From the NCBI RefSeq assembly GCF_004193175.1, contig NZ_SAUH01000001.1:3495001-3559000 (forward strand): DNA of 64,000 nt, read 5' to 3'. Every line of letters starts with the position of its first letter. Positions within the stretch are counted from its first letter, which is position 1. Both the position numbers and the translations under genes were made by a program. Source of the DNA: Streptomyces sp. RFCAC02. Its GTDB lineage: Bacteria; Actinomycetota; Actinomycetes; Streptomycetales; Streptomycetaceae. Below the pieces are notes generated by a model that was not told the DNA's origin, ran no database searches, and worked only from the letters and a program-made list of their open reading frames with translations. Positions 10,368 through 19,031 of the stretch are shown here, one piece after another.

Positions 10368-10652
10368 GTGAGAGCTGTGGAGTTCGTGGTGCGGGGTCCC
10401 CTGGTGCGGGGGGACGTGCCGGGGTTGTGCGGACGGCTGGCCGCGGCCGTGCGCCGGGTGGGCGCGGACGCGGTGACGGTGGATCTGGCGGCGCTGACGG
10501 CGGCGCCCTCGCCCGCCGCCGTGGAGGCGGTGGCCAGGATGCGGCTGACGGCCGGCCGGCTCGGCTGCCGGCTCACGTTCCGTCATGTGGCGGGTGACCT
10601 GCGGGACCTCCTCGTGGTGCTGGGACTCGGCGACGTGCTCGACGCCGCCTGA
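10368..10652 (+). CDS. STAS-like (anti-anti-sigma type) small protein
   Basis: A 94-aa protein with the alternating pattern of a STAS domain: VEFVVRGPLVRGDVPGLCGRLAAAV, then AVTVDLAALTAAPSPAAVEAVARMRLTAGRLGC, ending LRDLLVVLGLGDVLDA. The strand-helix order fits SpoIIAA/RsbV folds. The usual phospho-acceptor serine after the DLA strand is not obvious; the local residues are TAAPSP. GTG 10368 has GAGGAGG 6 nt upstream. Placed after an RsbW-like ATPase, it could be that protein's partner, which is an inference. Confidence 0.66.
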   Translation: MRAVEFVVRGPLVRGDVPGLCGRLAAAVRRVGADAVTVDLAALTAAPSPAAVEAVARMRLTAGRLGCRLTFRHVAGDLRDLLVVLGLGDVLDAA

Positions 10653-10668
10653 CCCGCGTGGCGCCGCC

Positions 10669-11715
10669 TCACTCGGCCCCCGCCCCGTCGGTCCGCCCCG
10701 GCGGGAGGTGGTGGGGCAGGTCGAAGAGCGGGAAGAGCCGCGCGGTGTCGAGGAAGCTGTTGATGCCGGTGATGCGGTCGCCGGACACCTCGATCACCTG
10801 CAGCGCCCACGCGGTGTGCCCGCCCGCCGGATCGGCGCGGTAGTGGCCGAAGGCGGGGAGGCCGTTCGCGCGGGTGGGTATGAGGCGCGACCCGGCGCAC
10901 GCGATGCCGGGGCCCGCCATCCAGCCGCGGATGTCCTCCGGGCCGCGGAACCACAGGTCGTACGGCGGCATGGAGAGGGTGGCGTCCTCGCGGAGCAGCG
11001 CCGTCAGGCTGTCGAGGTCGTAGCGCTCGAACGCGTCGAGGTAGCGGGCGAGCAGGCCCTTCTGCTCCGCGGTCAGGGCGCCGCCGTCGTCCGCGCCGTC
11101 CTGACCGGTCTCCGTCAGGCCGGTGCCGGCGAGGGTGGCGCGCGCCCGCTGGAGGGCGCTGTTGACGGAGGCGACGGTCGTACCGAGGAGTTCGGCGACC
11201 TCGGCCGCCCGCCAGCCCAGGACCTCCCGCAGCAGCAGGACGGCGCGCTGGCGCGGCGCGAGGTGCTGGAGGGCCGCGATGAGGGCCAGGCGCACGGACT
11301 CACGGGTCTCGGCCCGCTCGGCCGGATCGGCGGCGGGCAGGACGAGGCTGTCCGGCATGGGCTCGATCCAGACGGATTCCGGCAGCGGCGGGCCGAGCGT
11401 GGCCGAGGCGATCGGGGTGGGGGAGGAGAGGTCCATGGGACGGGCGCGGCGGCTGCTGCCGCTGAGCATGGTGAGGCAGACGTTGGTCGCGATGCGGTAG
11501 AGCCAGGAGCGCAGCGACGAGCGGCCCTCGAAGCGGTCCAGGCCGCGCCAGGCGCGGACCATGGTCTCCTGGACGGCGTCCTCCGCCTCGAAGGCGGAGC
11601 CGAGCATGCGGTAGCAGTGCGCGGTGAGTTCTCTGCGGTGCTGTTCGAGCTGGGCGTCGGTGAGCGGCCCGGTGGTGCCCGGTGCCGCGGGCGGGGTCGT
11701 GGCGGACTGGCTCAT
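10669..11715 (-). CDS. ECF sigma factor with C-terminal SnoaL-like domain (SigG/TIGR02960 type)
   Basis: A 348-aa sigma factor. Region 2 is [22 protein letters not shown] plus [15 protein letters not shown]. Region 4 is [26 protein letters not shown] with the [15 protein letters not shown]. From about residue 215 it carries a SnoaL/NTF2-like extension ([30 protein letters not shown]), as in the SigG/SigJ-like ECF groups where the extension controls activity in place of a separate anti-sigma factor. It is transcribed on the minus strand, convergent with the STAS-like gene. The ATG is followed by a Thr/Pro-rich N-terminal tail. Confidence 0.9.
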   Translation of the reverse strand: MSQSATTPPAAPGTTGPLTDAQLEQHRRELTAHCYRMLGSAFEAEDAVQETMVRAWRGLDRFEGRSSLRSWLYRIATNVCLTMLSGSSRRARPMDLSSPTPIASATLGPPLPESVWIEPMPDSLVLPAADPAERAETRESVRLALIAALQHLAPRQRAVLLLREVLGWRAAEVAELLGTTVASVNSALQRARATLAGTGLTETGQDGADDGGALTAEQKGLLARYLDAFERYDLDSLTALLREDATLSMPPYDLWFRGPEDIRGWMAGPGIACAGSRLIPTRANGLPAFGHYRADPAGGHTAWALQVIEVSGDRITGINSFLDTARLFPLFDLPHHLPPGRTDGAGAE

Positions 11716-11811
11716 GGCATCCCCTGACGGTGGCCTGCCCCCTGGCCGGGGGTGGTCGTTCGGCGGTTGTCGTCACCCTAGCCAGGGGGTACGACAATCG
11801 CCGGTTGCCGC

Positions 11812-12474
11812 TCAGGGGCTCAGTTCCCCGGCCAGGTCCTCGGCCTCGTCACGGGTGAAGGAGCCGCTGATGACGACCTCGCCGCCGTCGATGCGGTCCA
11901 GCACGGCGGGGGAGGCGAGGAGCTCGCCGCCCTGGATGATGGCCAGCCGTGCCGGCGCGGCGTCGTCGGTGAGGCGGCTGTTCGCGATGGTGGCGGTCAG
12001 GTCGCCGAACGTCCGCGCGTCCTCGGGCAGCAGGACGAGGTCGACGACCCAGCCGCTGCCGCTGTCGGTGGCGTAGTCGGCGCGGGCGTCCTCCAGGCGT
12101 GCGACGGTCATGCTCCGGTCACGGTCGAGGGTGAGGCACTCGGCCGGGTCGTCCGCGGTGATGGTGGCCGGGTCGTCCGGGGCTGCGCAGGCGCCCTCCG
12201 TCGTGCCGGTGACGGCGACGAAGCGCAGGGGCTCGTCCATCGCGCGGTCCTCGCCGGACGACCCGGTGAGCCGTACCACGAGGAACAGCACCGCCGCCGC
12301 GGTCAGGACGAGGGCCGCGAGCAGCGCGGCGGGGCCCCACGGGTGGCGGCGCGGCCGGCCTGGCTCCGGCGGCGGGGGCGGGGGCGGCGGCCCGGCGAAC
12401 GGCCCGCGCGCCGGTGGCGGAACGGCTGGTCCGGGTCTGTCCTGCCATGGAACGCTTGCGCCCCCAGAGCTCAT
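11812..12474 (-). CDS. Membrane-anchored protein with isolated SecDF P1-head-like domain
   Basis: A 220-aa protein: a proline-rich cytosolic N-terminus (eight prolines in a row), one membrane helix near residues 48-68, and an outer domain. The end of that domain (VLDRIDGGEVVISGSFTRDEAEDLAGEL) resembles the P1 head subdomain of SecD, with the same 'SPAVLD...I.G..V.ISG.FT..EA..LA' pattern. It is not SecD itself: no other SecD domain or membrane bundle is present. The role is unknown. It is divergent from the kinase-TerD gene. Confidence 0.68.
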   Translation of the reverse strand: MSSGGASVPWQDRPGPAVPPPARGPFAGPPPPPPPPEPGRPRRHPWGPAALLAALVLTAAAVLFLVVRLTGSSGEDRAMDEPLRFVAVTGTTEGACAAPDDPATITADDPAECLTLDRDRSMTVARLEDARADYATDSGSGWVVDLVLLPEDARTFGDLTATIANSRLTDDAAPARLAIIQGGELLASPAVLDRIDGGEVVISGSFTRDEAEDLAGELSP

Positions 12475-12566
12475 CGGGGTCCCCTCCGCCGGTATGTCGA
12501 GGCGCTTAAAGTAGCGGTACCGGTGGCGGATGCACAGGCCGTCCGCCGGGCGGAGATCGGGGGTGC

Positions 12567-14093
12567 GTGGGTATGCGGGACCGGCTTCTCGACGGCCGCT
12601 ACCGGATCGGGGAACGGCTCGGCGCCGGTGCCATGGGCACGGTCTGGGAGGCGTTCGACGTACGGCTGGAGCGGCCCGTCGCCGTGAAGGTGGTCGGTGC
12701 CGCCGCGGTCGGGCGCGATCCCCGGGCCAAGGAGCGGTTCGAGCGGGAGGCGAAGCTCCTGGCGGGGCTGTCGAGTCCGTTCATCGTCACCGTGCACGAC
12801 ACCGGCGAGTCGCGCTCGGAGGAGGACGGCGAACCGTTCCTCTACCTGGTGATGGAACGGCTGCGGGGCCGTTCGCTGGAACAGGTCCTCCGGGCGGAGC
12901 TGCCGCCGCTCGCCGATGTGGCGCGCTGGGGCGAGCACATCTGCCGCGCCCTGGCCGTCGCGCACGACTCGGGGGTCGTCCACCGCGACCTGAAACCGGC
13001 CAATGTGATGGTCGGCCCGGACGGGCTGGCGCGGGTGCTCGACTTCGGGATCGCGGCCGTCCTCGCCGAGTCCACGGACCACGCGCGCCTCACGTCCACC
13101 GGTGTGGTGGTCGGTACGCCCTCGTACATGTCGCCCGAGCAGGTCGAGGGCCGCACGGTCGACGCGCGCAGCGACCTGTACGCCGCCGGGTGCGTGCTGT
13201 ACGCGCTGGCCACCGGCCGGCCGCCGTTCCTCGGTCCGTCCCTGTACCAGTTGCTGCGGCAGCAGATGGAGGAGCTGCCGGCGCCGCCCACGACGCTGCG
13301 CCCGGAACTGCCGGCCGGCTGGGACGACCTGATCCTCGCCATGCTGGCGAAGCGGCCCGCCGACCGGCCGGCGAGCGCCGCCAAGGTCGCGGAGCGGCTG
13401 CGGGACCTGACCCGGGGAGCGGCGGCGCACGGCGCGGTCGCCGTGCCGGCGCTGGCCGAGCCCGTCGCGTACGAGCCGACGCGGATCGATCCGCGGTCGG
13501 TCCTGCTGGCCAACTGCCCGCGTCCGGAGGGCGGCCGGCTGCCGCTGGCGACCGGGCAGCGGATGCGGCTGGCCGAAGTGCTGCCGGGCGTCGACACGTT
13601 CCGCGTCTGCCTCGACTGGCGGACGCCGGACGGCGCGGGGGTGGACGTGGACGGCAGCGCGTTCGTCGTGGACGGGGCGGGCGCCGTGCTGTCCGACGAC
13701 CACTTCGTCTTCTACAACAATCCCGGCCCGGAGGGCGTGGGCGTCGAGCTGGGCGGTGACGACCCGGAGGCCGTCTTCACGGTCGGGCTGCGGAAGCTGC
13801 CGGGGCGGGCGGAGCGCGTCGTGTTCGCCCTGTCCGTGGACGAGTCGCAGGGCGGTACGGGCGACCTGTCGCGCGTCAGCCTGCTGCACACCCGGCTGCT
13901 CGGCGACCGGACCGACACCGAACTGCTGTGCTACGGCTTCCCCTCGGGGCCGACGGGAGCGACGGGCGTCACGCTGGGCGAGCTGGTCCGCGAGGAGGAC
14001 GGCTGGTGGTTCTCCGCGGTCAGCCGGGCCTTCACGGACGGGCTGGCCGGCATCGCGCAGCACTACGGGGTCTCCGTGGACGGCGACGCCTGA
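12567..14093 (+). CDS. PknB-type Ser/Thr kinase fused to C-terminal TerD domain
   Basis: A 508-aa protein. The Hanks kinase domain covers about residues 12-285: glycine loop GAGAMG, VAVKVV lysine, HRDLKPANVMV catalytic loop, DFG, and SPEQVEGR. Residues about 320-505 are a TerD (tellurite/stress) domain: DVDGSAFVVDGAGAVLSDD, then FVFYNNP, then VFALSVDES, ending AGIAQHYGV. No membrane helix separates them, so it should be cytosolic, unlike PASTA-type PknB. GTG 12567 and ATG 12573 are both possible starts, and the difference is two residues. It may phosphorylate proteins in a Ter-type stress response; the target is unknown. Confidence 0.9.
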   Translation: MGMRDRLLDGRYRIGERLGAGAMGTVWEAFDVRLERPVAVKVVGAAAVGRDPRAKERFEREAKLLAGLSSPFIVTVHDTGESRSEEDGEPFLYLVMERLRGRSLEQVLRAELPPLADVARWGEHICRALAVAHDSGVVHRDLKPANVMVGPDGLARVLDFGIAAVLAESTDHARLTSTGVVVGTPSYMSPEQVEGRTVDARSDLYAAGCVLYALATGRPPFLGPSLYQLLRQQMEELPAPPTTLRPELPAGWDDLILAMLAKRPADRPASAAKVAERLRDLTRGAAAHGAVAVPALAEPVAYEPTRIDPRSVLLANCPRPEGGRLPLATGQRMRLAEVLPGVDTFRVCLDWRTPDGAGVDVDGSAFVVDGAGAVLSDDHFVFYNNPGPEGVGVELGGDDPEAVFTVGLRKLPGRAERVVFALSVDESQGGTGDLSRVSLLHTRLLGDRTDTELLCYGFPSGPTGATGVTLGELVREEDGWWFSAVSRAFTDGLAGIAQHYGVSVDGDA

Positions 14094-14126
14094 CGGACCG
14101 GCGGCCGTCACCGCCGCGAGCCCGTC

Positions 14127-15026
14127 TCACTTGAGGAGGCGGGACATGCGGCGGTCCGCGAGGAGCCGGCCGCCCGTCTGGCAGGCGGGGCAGTACTGGA
14201 GCGACGAGTCGCGGTAGGCGACCTCGCGTATCGTGCCGCCGCACTCGGGGCACGGCTCGCCGGTGCGGCCGTGGACGCGCAGACCGGACTTCTTCTCGCC
14301 CTTCGGCCGGCCGGCGGCGACGCCGAGGGAGCGGTCGACGGCGTCGCGCAGGGTGGTGGTGAGCGCGGCGTGGAGCCGGGCGGTCTCCTCCCCGGTGAGC
14401 CGGTCCGCCTGCCGGAACGGGGACATCCGGGCGGCGTGCAGGATCTCGTCGGAGTACGCGTTGCCCACGCCGGCGAGGACGCCCTGGTCCCGCAGGACGC
14501 CCTTGATCCGCCGGTTCCGCCCGGCCAGCAGGGCCGCGAGCGACGCGGCGGTGAACGAGGGGTCGAGCGGGTCGGGGCCGAGGCGCGCCACGCCGGGGAC
14601 CTCGGCCGGGTCGCGGACGCAGTGCACGGCGAGGCGCTTCTGCGTGCCGGCCTCGGTGAGGTCGAAGCCGGGGCCGTCCGGGCCGTCGAGGGCGACGCGC
14701 AGGGCGAGCGGCCCCTTCCCGGGGCGCGGCGGGGCGGCCGGCAGCCGGTCGTGCCAGCGCAGCCGGCCGGTCCGCGCGAGGTGGACGACGAGGTGCAGCG
14801 GTCCGTCGGACGCCGCGCCGGACCCGGGGCCCGGGCCGAGCGCGAGGTCGAGGAACGTGCCGTGCCGCGCGACCGCGGTGACGGCGCGTCCCTCGGCGGC
14901 GGTGAGCGGCGGGTCGTAGGTCTTCAGGACATGGAAGGCGACGGGCAGGGCGCGGGCCACCCGCCGGCCGGTCGCACGGCCGTCGAGGAACACGCGCAGA
15001 GCCTCCACCTCGGGGAGTTCCGGCAT
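14127..15026 (-). CDS. Fpg/Nei family DNA glycosylase-like protein, beta-hairpin Lys replaced
   Basis: A 299-aa protein with the Fpg/Nei plan: N-terminal MPELPEVE (catalytic Pro2 and Glu3), a helix-two-turn-helix part (GVLAGVGNAYSDEIL), and a C-terminal zinc finger C-x2-C-x16-C-x2-C (CPEC...CPAC). ATG 15026 is chosen because Pro must be residue 2; upstream codons would destroy this. The conserved lysine at position 57 of Fpg is a threonine here (ARHGTFLDL), and the void-filling HLGMSG motif reads HLARTG. It may be an atypical glycosylase or lyase. It is transcribed convergently with the kinase gene. Confidence 0.88.
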   Translation of the reverse strand: MPELPEVEALRVFLDGRATGRRVARALPVAFHVLKTYDPPLTAAEGRAVTAVARHGTFLDLALGPGPGSGAASDGPLHLVVHLARTGRLRWHDRLPAAPPRPGKGPLALRVALDGPDGPGFDLTEAGTQKRLAVHCVRDPAEVPGVARLGPDPLDPSFTAASLAALLAGRNRRIKGVLRDQGVLAGVGNAYSDEILHAARMSPFRQADRLTGEETARLHAALTTTLRDAVDRSLGVAAGRPKGEKKSGLRVHGRTGEPCPECGGTIREVAYRDSSLQYCPACQTGGRLLADRRMSRLLK

Positions 15027-15103
15027 GCGTCCAGCGTAGAACGGGCCACTGACAAACCGGTCGGTGCCGGACATGGGGGACGCGGCGGCCGGCCGCGTCC
15101 CGG

Positions 15104-16353
15104 TCAGGGCTGGACGGGACCCGGCACGTCGGCCCGGTCCGGGTCCTCGTTCCGCTCCGCCGCCTCGGCGCTCAGGTACATCAGGGCGACGGTCAGCTCG
15201 CGCGGGTCGAGCGGCCCGTCCGACTCGGGGGCCTTCAGCGACAGCGCGGAGCCGCCCGCGAGGGACAGGTCGAGGGGCAGCGTGCCGGCGTCGGCGCCGC
15301 CGAACTGACCGAGGTCGACGGTGGCGTCGGTCAGCACGCCCCCCCTGATCTCCAGGCGGGCCGTGACGGTGCCGTCCCCGTCGGCCGGCCGGTCCACGAG
15401 ACGCGGCAGGCCGAACCGCTCGGCCTGGTCGTTCACGACGGTCAGCAGCGGTTCGAGGGCGTCCCAGGCGGCGGTGGCCGGCAGCGTGAGGTCGATCTGC
15501 TCGGCGCCGTCGGCGGTGCCCCGGTGGGTGAGCCGTCCCTCGCCCGCCGCGGCGTCGGCGATCCCGCCGGCCAGTTCGAGCTGTGCCCCGGGGTCGAGCA
15601 GCGCGGCGGTGTCGGTGAGGGTGGCGCCGACGAGCGCGGCCGTGCCGGCGTCCAGGCCCCCGCGTCCTGCAGGGCCTCGGCGTAGGCGTCGAACTGGTAG
15701 GGGTCGACCTCGGTCCAGTTGCCGGCGAGGGCGCCGGCCGCGGCCGAGACGGCGTCGGGCAGCCGGTCCGCGTCCTCCTCCAGCCGGTGCGCGCGGGCGA
15801 CCGCCGCCTCGTCGCCGCCGTACACGTCGGCCACCAGCGCCTCGGCGCCGACGCGGATGTAGGTGCTCTCCCCGATGGACTTGACGCCGGTGACGTCGCG
15901 TCCGCCGAAGTTGACCGTGACGGCGCCGTCGAGGGGATCGCCGGGGCCGGTGTCGTTCATGCTCCGCTCGCGCTCCGGGTCGCCGACGGCCACGGTCAGC
16001 TCCAGGGCGGACAGCAGCCGGGCCGCGTCGTCACCGTCCTGCGCCGGGGCGCCGTCGCCGCCGGCGGACCGGGCGAGGTAGTCGGCCACCTGCCCGGGGG
16101 TCGCGTCGATGCCGGCGCCGATGGTCAGGGACTCCCAGGACAGCAGCTCCTCGACCGCGTCGGCGACGTCCTCGCGCGTCGCCCCCGCGCCGTCGGTGCC
16201 GGCGCCCGCCGCCGCCTGGCACGCCGCGGTCGCGGCCGTCAGGAGCGCCGCGCCGCCGAGGGCGGTCAGCCGGATGCGGAGTGACGTTCGGTGGTGCGGT
16301 CGGCGGGTACTGATGGCGGCACTCCAGGTCCGTGGGGGCGCTGTGCGGGGCAC
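15104..16353 (-). pseudogene. Secreted lipoprotein gene with apparent -1 frameshift near 15657-15661
   Basis: The frame runs from a signal sequence with Cys (LLTAATAAC) through a LppX/LprG-like outer domain (GAVTVNFGGRDVTGVKSIGE, STYIRVGAEALVADVYGG) to ALQDAG. There the frame switches at a run of five C on the plus strand. One extra base would give DAGGLDAGTAALVGATL and so on, joining without gap to VVNDQAERFGLPRLV and the stop at 15104. The repaired protein has about 416 aa. No ATG precedes the signal sequence; GTG 16353 is the best start but uncertain. This is either a sequence error or a recent mutation. The family fits LolA/LppX-like lipid-binding lipoproteins. Confidence 0.72.
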
Positions 16354-16509
16354 ACAGTAGTGACTGAACACCGCGGTCACATCACACTCCGGTGCTATTT
16401 CAGTCTCCACGGCTCCTCCGCCGGGCCGACGCCGGACCTCCCCCGGTGCGCCGCCCGTCACGGTCGGGTGAAGACCCCGGTGGATCGTGTGACGGGCTAG
16501 CCTCGGCGC

Positions 16510-17211
16510 ATGGACGCCAGGCACTCGCCGCCCGCGGGCGGCCCCGACCGGACGCGCCGCCCCTGGATCGTGGGGGTGTCCGGCGCGTCGGGCACCCCGT
16601 ACGCGGCCGCCGCGCTGCGGGCGCTGCTCGACGCCGGGGAGGCGGTGGACCTGGTGGTGAGCCGGGCGGCCCGGCTGACCCTGCTGGACGAGACGGGCGC
16701 CCCGTTCCGCGACGCGCACTGGCGCGCCGACCTCAGGGCGTGGCTGGCGCGGGGTGCCGACGGCAAGCCGGAGACGTTCCCGGTGACCGAGGACGGGCTC
16801 GCCGACGTGCGGTACTGGCCGGCCGGTGACCTGGCGGCCGGGCCGTCGTCCGGGTCCTACCCGGCGCGCGGGATGCTGATCGTCCCGGCGTCCGTCGCCG
16901 CGGTCGCCGGGGTGTCGCTCGGGCTGTCGAAGGACCTGCTGCAGCGGGCGGCGGCGGTGACGCTGAAGGAACGGCGCCCGCTCGTCGTGGCGGTGCGCGA
17001 GACCCCGCTGAACGGGCCGACGCTGCGGCAGCTCGCCGACCTGGACGCGGCCGGCGCGGTCGTGCTGCCCGCGTCACCGGCGTTCTACGCGGGGGCCGCG
17101 CACATCCAGGACCTGGTGGACTTCGTGGCGGGCCGGGCACTGGACGCGGTGGGGGTGCCGCACGGGCTGTACCGCAGGTGGGGCGGCGCCCTGGGCGGCG
17201 GGCGCGCCTGA
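16510..17211 (+). CDS. UbiX-type flavin prenyltransferase
   Basis: A 233-aa enzyme that would make prenylated FMN for a UbiD-type decarboxylase. Motifs are VGVSGASGTPYAAAALRALL (FMN/phosphate loop), LIVPASVAAVAGVSLGLSKDLL, RRPLVVAVRETPL and VLPASPAFYAG. Family members are about 190-220 aa; this one has an N-terminal extension of about 18 residues and an insert near 55-100. Its position just before mqnE fits the UbiX of the futalosine menaquinone pathway. The UbiA-like prenyltransferase and the UbiD partner usually next to it in Streptomyces are not in the window. Confidence 0.9.
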   Translation: MDARHSPPAGGPDRTRRPWIVGVSGASGTPYAAAALRALLDAGEAVDLVVSRAARLTLLDETGAPFRDAHWRADLRAWLARGADGKPETFPVTEDGLADVRYWPAGDLAAGPSSGSYPARGMLIVPASVAAVAGVSLGLSKDLLQRAAAVTLKERRPLVVAVRETPLNGPTLRQLADLDAAGAVVLPASPAFYAGAAHIQDLVDFVAGRALDAVGVPHGLYRRWGGALGGGRA

Positions 17212-17360
17212 GCCCCGTCCGGGCGCCGCGTCCCGGGGCCGGGGACGGTGGCCGGCCTCCCAGTCGCAGGCCGCCGCGTGCCGATGCCTTAGATTCTTCT
17301 GTGCAAGCGACCGGACGACTGGAACCCTGGGGCACCGGGGAGTGAGGAAGGCTCTGCGCG

Positions 17361-17822
17361 ATGGACGCGGTGGACAGACAGCTGATCCAGGCCCTCCGGG
17401 AGAACGGCCGCGCCTCGTACGCCGAGCTGGGCCGGCTCGTCGGCCTGTCCGGGCCGAGCGTCACCGACCGCATCAACCGCCTGGAGGCCGCCGGCGTCCT
17501 CACCGGTTACCGGGCCACCGTGGATGCGCGGTCGCTCGGCCTCGGGGTGACCGCGCTGATCGGCATCCAGCTCACGGACTCGGTGGACCACGAGGACGTG
17601 GCGGACCGGCTGCGGGAGTTCGGCGAGATCGAGGACTGCTGGTTCATCGCCGGGGACGACTCGTTCATGCTCAAGGTGCGCGCGGGCGACGTGGACGGCC
17701 TCGAACGCACGGTCCGCCGCCTGTCGGGCACCAAGGGCGTGTCGCGCACCCGGACGACCGTCGTGCTGTCCACGAAGTGGGAGAACCGGGTCGGCGAGCT
17801 TCCCGGCGCCGAGCGGGCGTAG
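17361..17822 (+). CDS. Lrp/AsnC family transcriptional regulator
   Basis: A 153-aa regulator. The N-terminal winged HTH is LIQALRENGRASYAELGRLVGLSGPSVTDRINRLEAAGVLTGY; the C-terminal RAM (ligand-binding) domain is ALIGIQL through LKVRAGDVDGLE. It lies 42 bp upstream of mqnE on the same strand and may share its transcript or control it. Regulation of the menaquinone genes by this protein is an inference from position only. The effector is unknown, though amino acids are usual for the family. Confidence 0.92.
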   Translation: MDAVDRQLIQALRENGRASYAELGRLVGLSGPSVTDRINRLEAAGVLTGYRATVDARSLGLGVTALIGIQLTDSVDHEDVADRLREFGEIEDCWFIAGDDSFMLKVRAGDVDGLERTVRRLSGTKGVSRTRTTVVLSTKWENRVGELPGAERA

Positions 17823-17864
17823 GCTCGTCGGCGGAGCGACCTCGGCGAGAAGGAGACGCGACGC

Positions 17865-19031
17865 ATGGACGCTGGGCTCAAGCGGGAGCTGGAGGAGAAG
17901 GTCCGCGCGGGTGAGCGGCTGTCCCGCGAGGACGGGATCGCGCTGTACGAGTCCGACGACCTGGCCTGGCTCGGCGGCCTCGCCCACGAGGTGCGGACGC
18001 GGCTGAACGGCGATGTCGTCCACTTCAACGTCAACCGCCACCTGAACATGACCAATGTGTGCACGGCCTCGTGCGCCTACTGCTCGTTCCAGCGCAAGCC
18101 GGGCGAGAAGGACGCGTACACCATGCGCATCGAGGAGGCGGTGCGCCTCGCGAAGGCGATGGAGGGCGACCGCCTCACCGAGCTGCACATCGTCAACGGC
18201 CTCCACCCCACGCTGCCGTGGCGCTACTACCCGCGGTCCCTGCGCGCGCTGAAGGAGGCCCTGCCGGACACCGTGTCCCTGAAGGCCTTCACCGCGACCG
18301 AGATCCACCACTTCGAGACCATCTCCGGTCTCTCGGCGTCCGAGATCCTCGACGAACTGATCGACGCCGGGCTCGAATCGCTCACCGGCGGCGGTGCGGA
18401 GATCTTCGACTGGGAGGTGCGGCAGCACATCGTCGACCACCGCACCCACTGGGAGGACTGGTCGCGCATCCACCGCCTGGCCCACGAGAAGGGCCTGAAG
18501 ACGCCCTGCACCATGCTCTACGGCCACATCGAGGAGCCGCGCCACCGCGTCGACCACGTCCTGCGGCTGCGGGAGCTCCAGGACGAGACCGGCGGTTTCC
18601 AGGTCTTCATCCCGCTGCGCTACCAGCACGACTTCGTCGACATGAAGGACGGCAAGGTCCGCAACCGCCTCCAGGCCCGCACGACCATGGCGACCGGCGC
18701 CGAGGCCCTGCGGACGTTCGCGGTGTCCCGCCTGCTCTTCGACAACGTCCCGCACGTCAAGGTCTTCTGGGTCATGCACGGCCTGCAGACCGCGCAGCTC
18801 GCCCTCCAGCACGGCGCCGACGACATGGACGGCTCGGTCGTCGAGTACAAGATCACCCACGACGCGGACAACTACGGCACGCCCAACAAGCTCACCCGCG
18901 ACGACCTCCTCGACCTCATCCGCGACGCCGGGTTCCGCCCCGTCGAGCGCAACACGCGCTACGAGATCGTCAGGGAGTACGAGGGACCCGACCCGGCGCG
19001 GCGCGAGTCGCCGCAGCCCATGCGGGTGTGA
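17865..19031 (+). CDS. mqnE: Aminodeoxyfutalosine synthase MqnE (radical SAM)
   Basis: A 388-aa radical SAM enzyme that joins the chorismate-derived 3-[(1-carboxyvinyl)oxy]benzoate to the adenosyl radical of SAM, giving aminodeoxyfutalosine, an early step of the futalosine menaquinone route. The [4Fe-4S] ligands are C66, C70 and C73 (CTASCAYC). HIVNGLHPTLPWRYY and GGGAEIFDWEVR are typical of MqnE rather than MqnC. GGAGA precedes ATG 17865. It is the likely lead gene of a unit with the following GNAT gene, which starts inside its stop codon. Confidence 0.95.
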   Translation: MDAGLKRELEEKVRAGERLSREDGIALYESDDLAWLGGLAHEVRTRLNGDVVHFNVNRHLNMTNVCTASCAYCSFQRKPGEKDAYTMRIEEAVRLAKAMEGDRLTELHIVNGLHPTLPWRYYPRSLRALKEALPDTVSLKAFTATEIHHFETISGLSASEILDELIDAGLESLTGGGAEIFDWEVRQHIVDHRTHWEDWSRIHRLAHEKGLKTPCTMLYGHIEEPRHRVDHVLRLRELQDETGGFQVFIPLRYQHDFVDMKDGKVRNRLQARTTMATGAEALRTFAVSRLLFDNVPHVKVFWVMHGLQTAQLALQHGADDMDGSVVEYKITHDADNYGTPNKLTRDDLLDLIRDAGFRPVERNTRYEIVREYEGPDPARRESPQPMRV

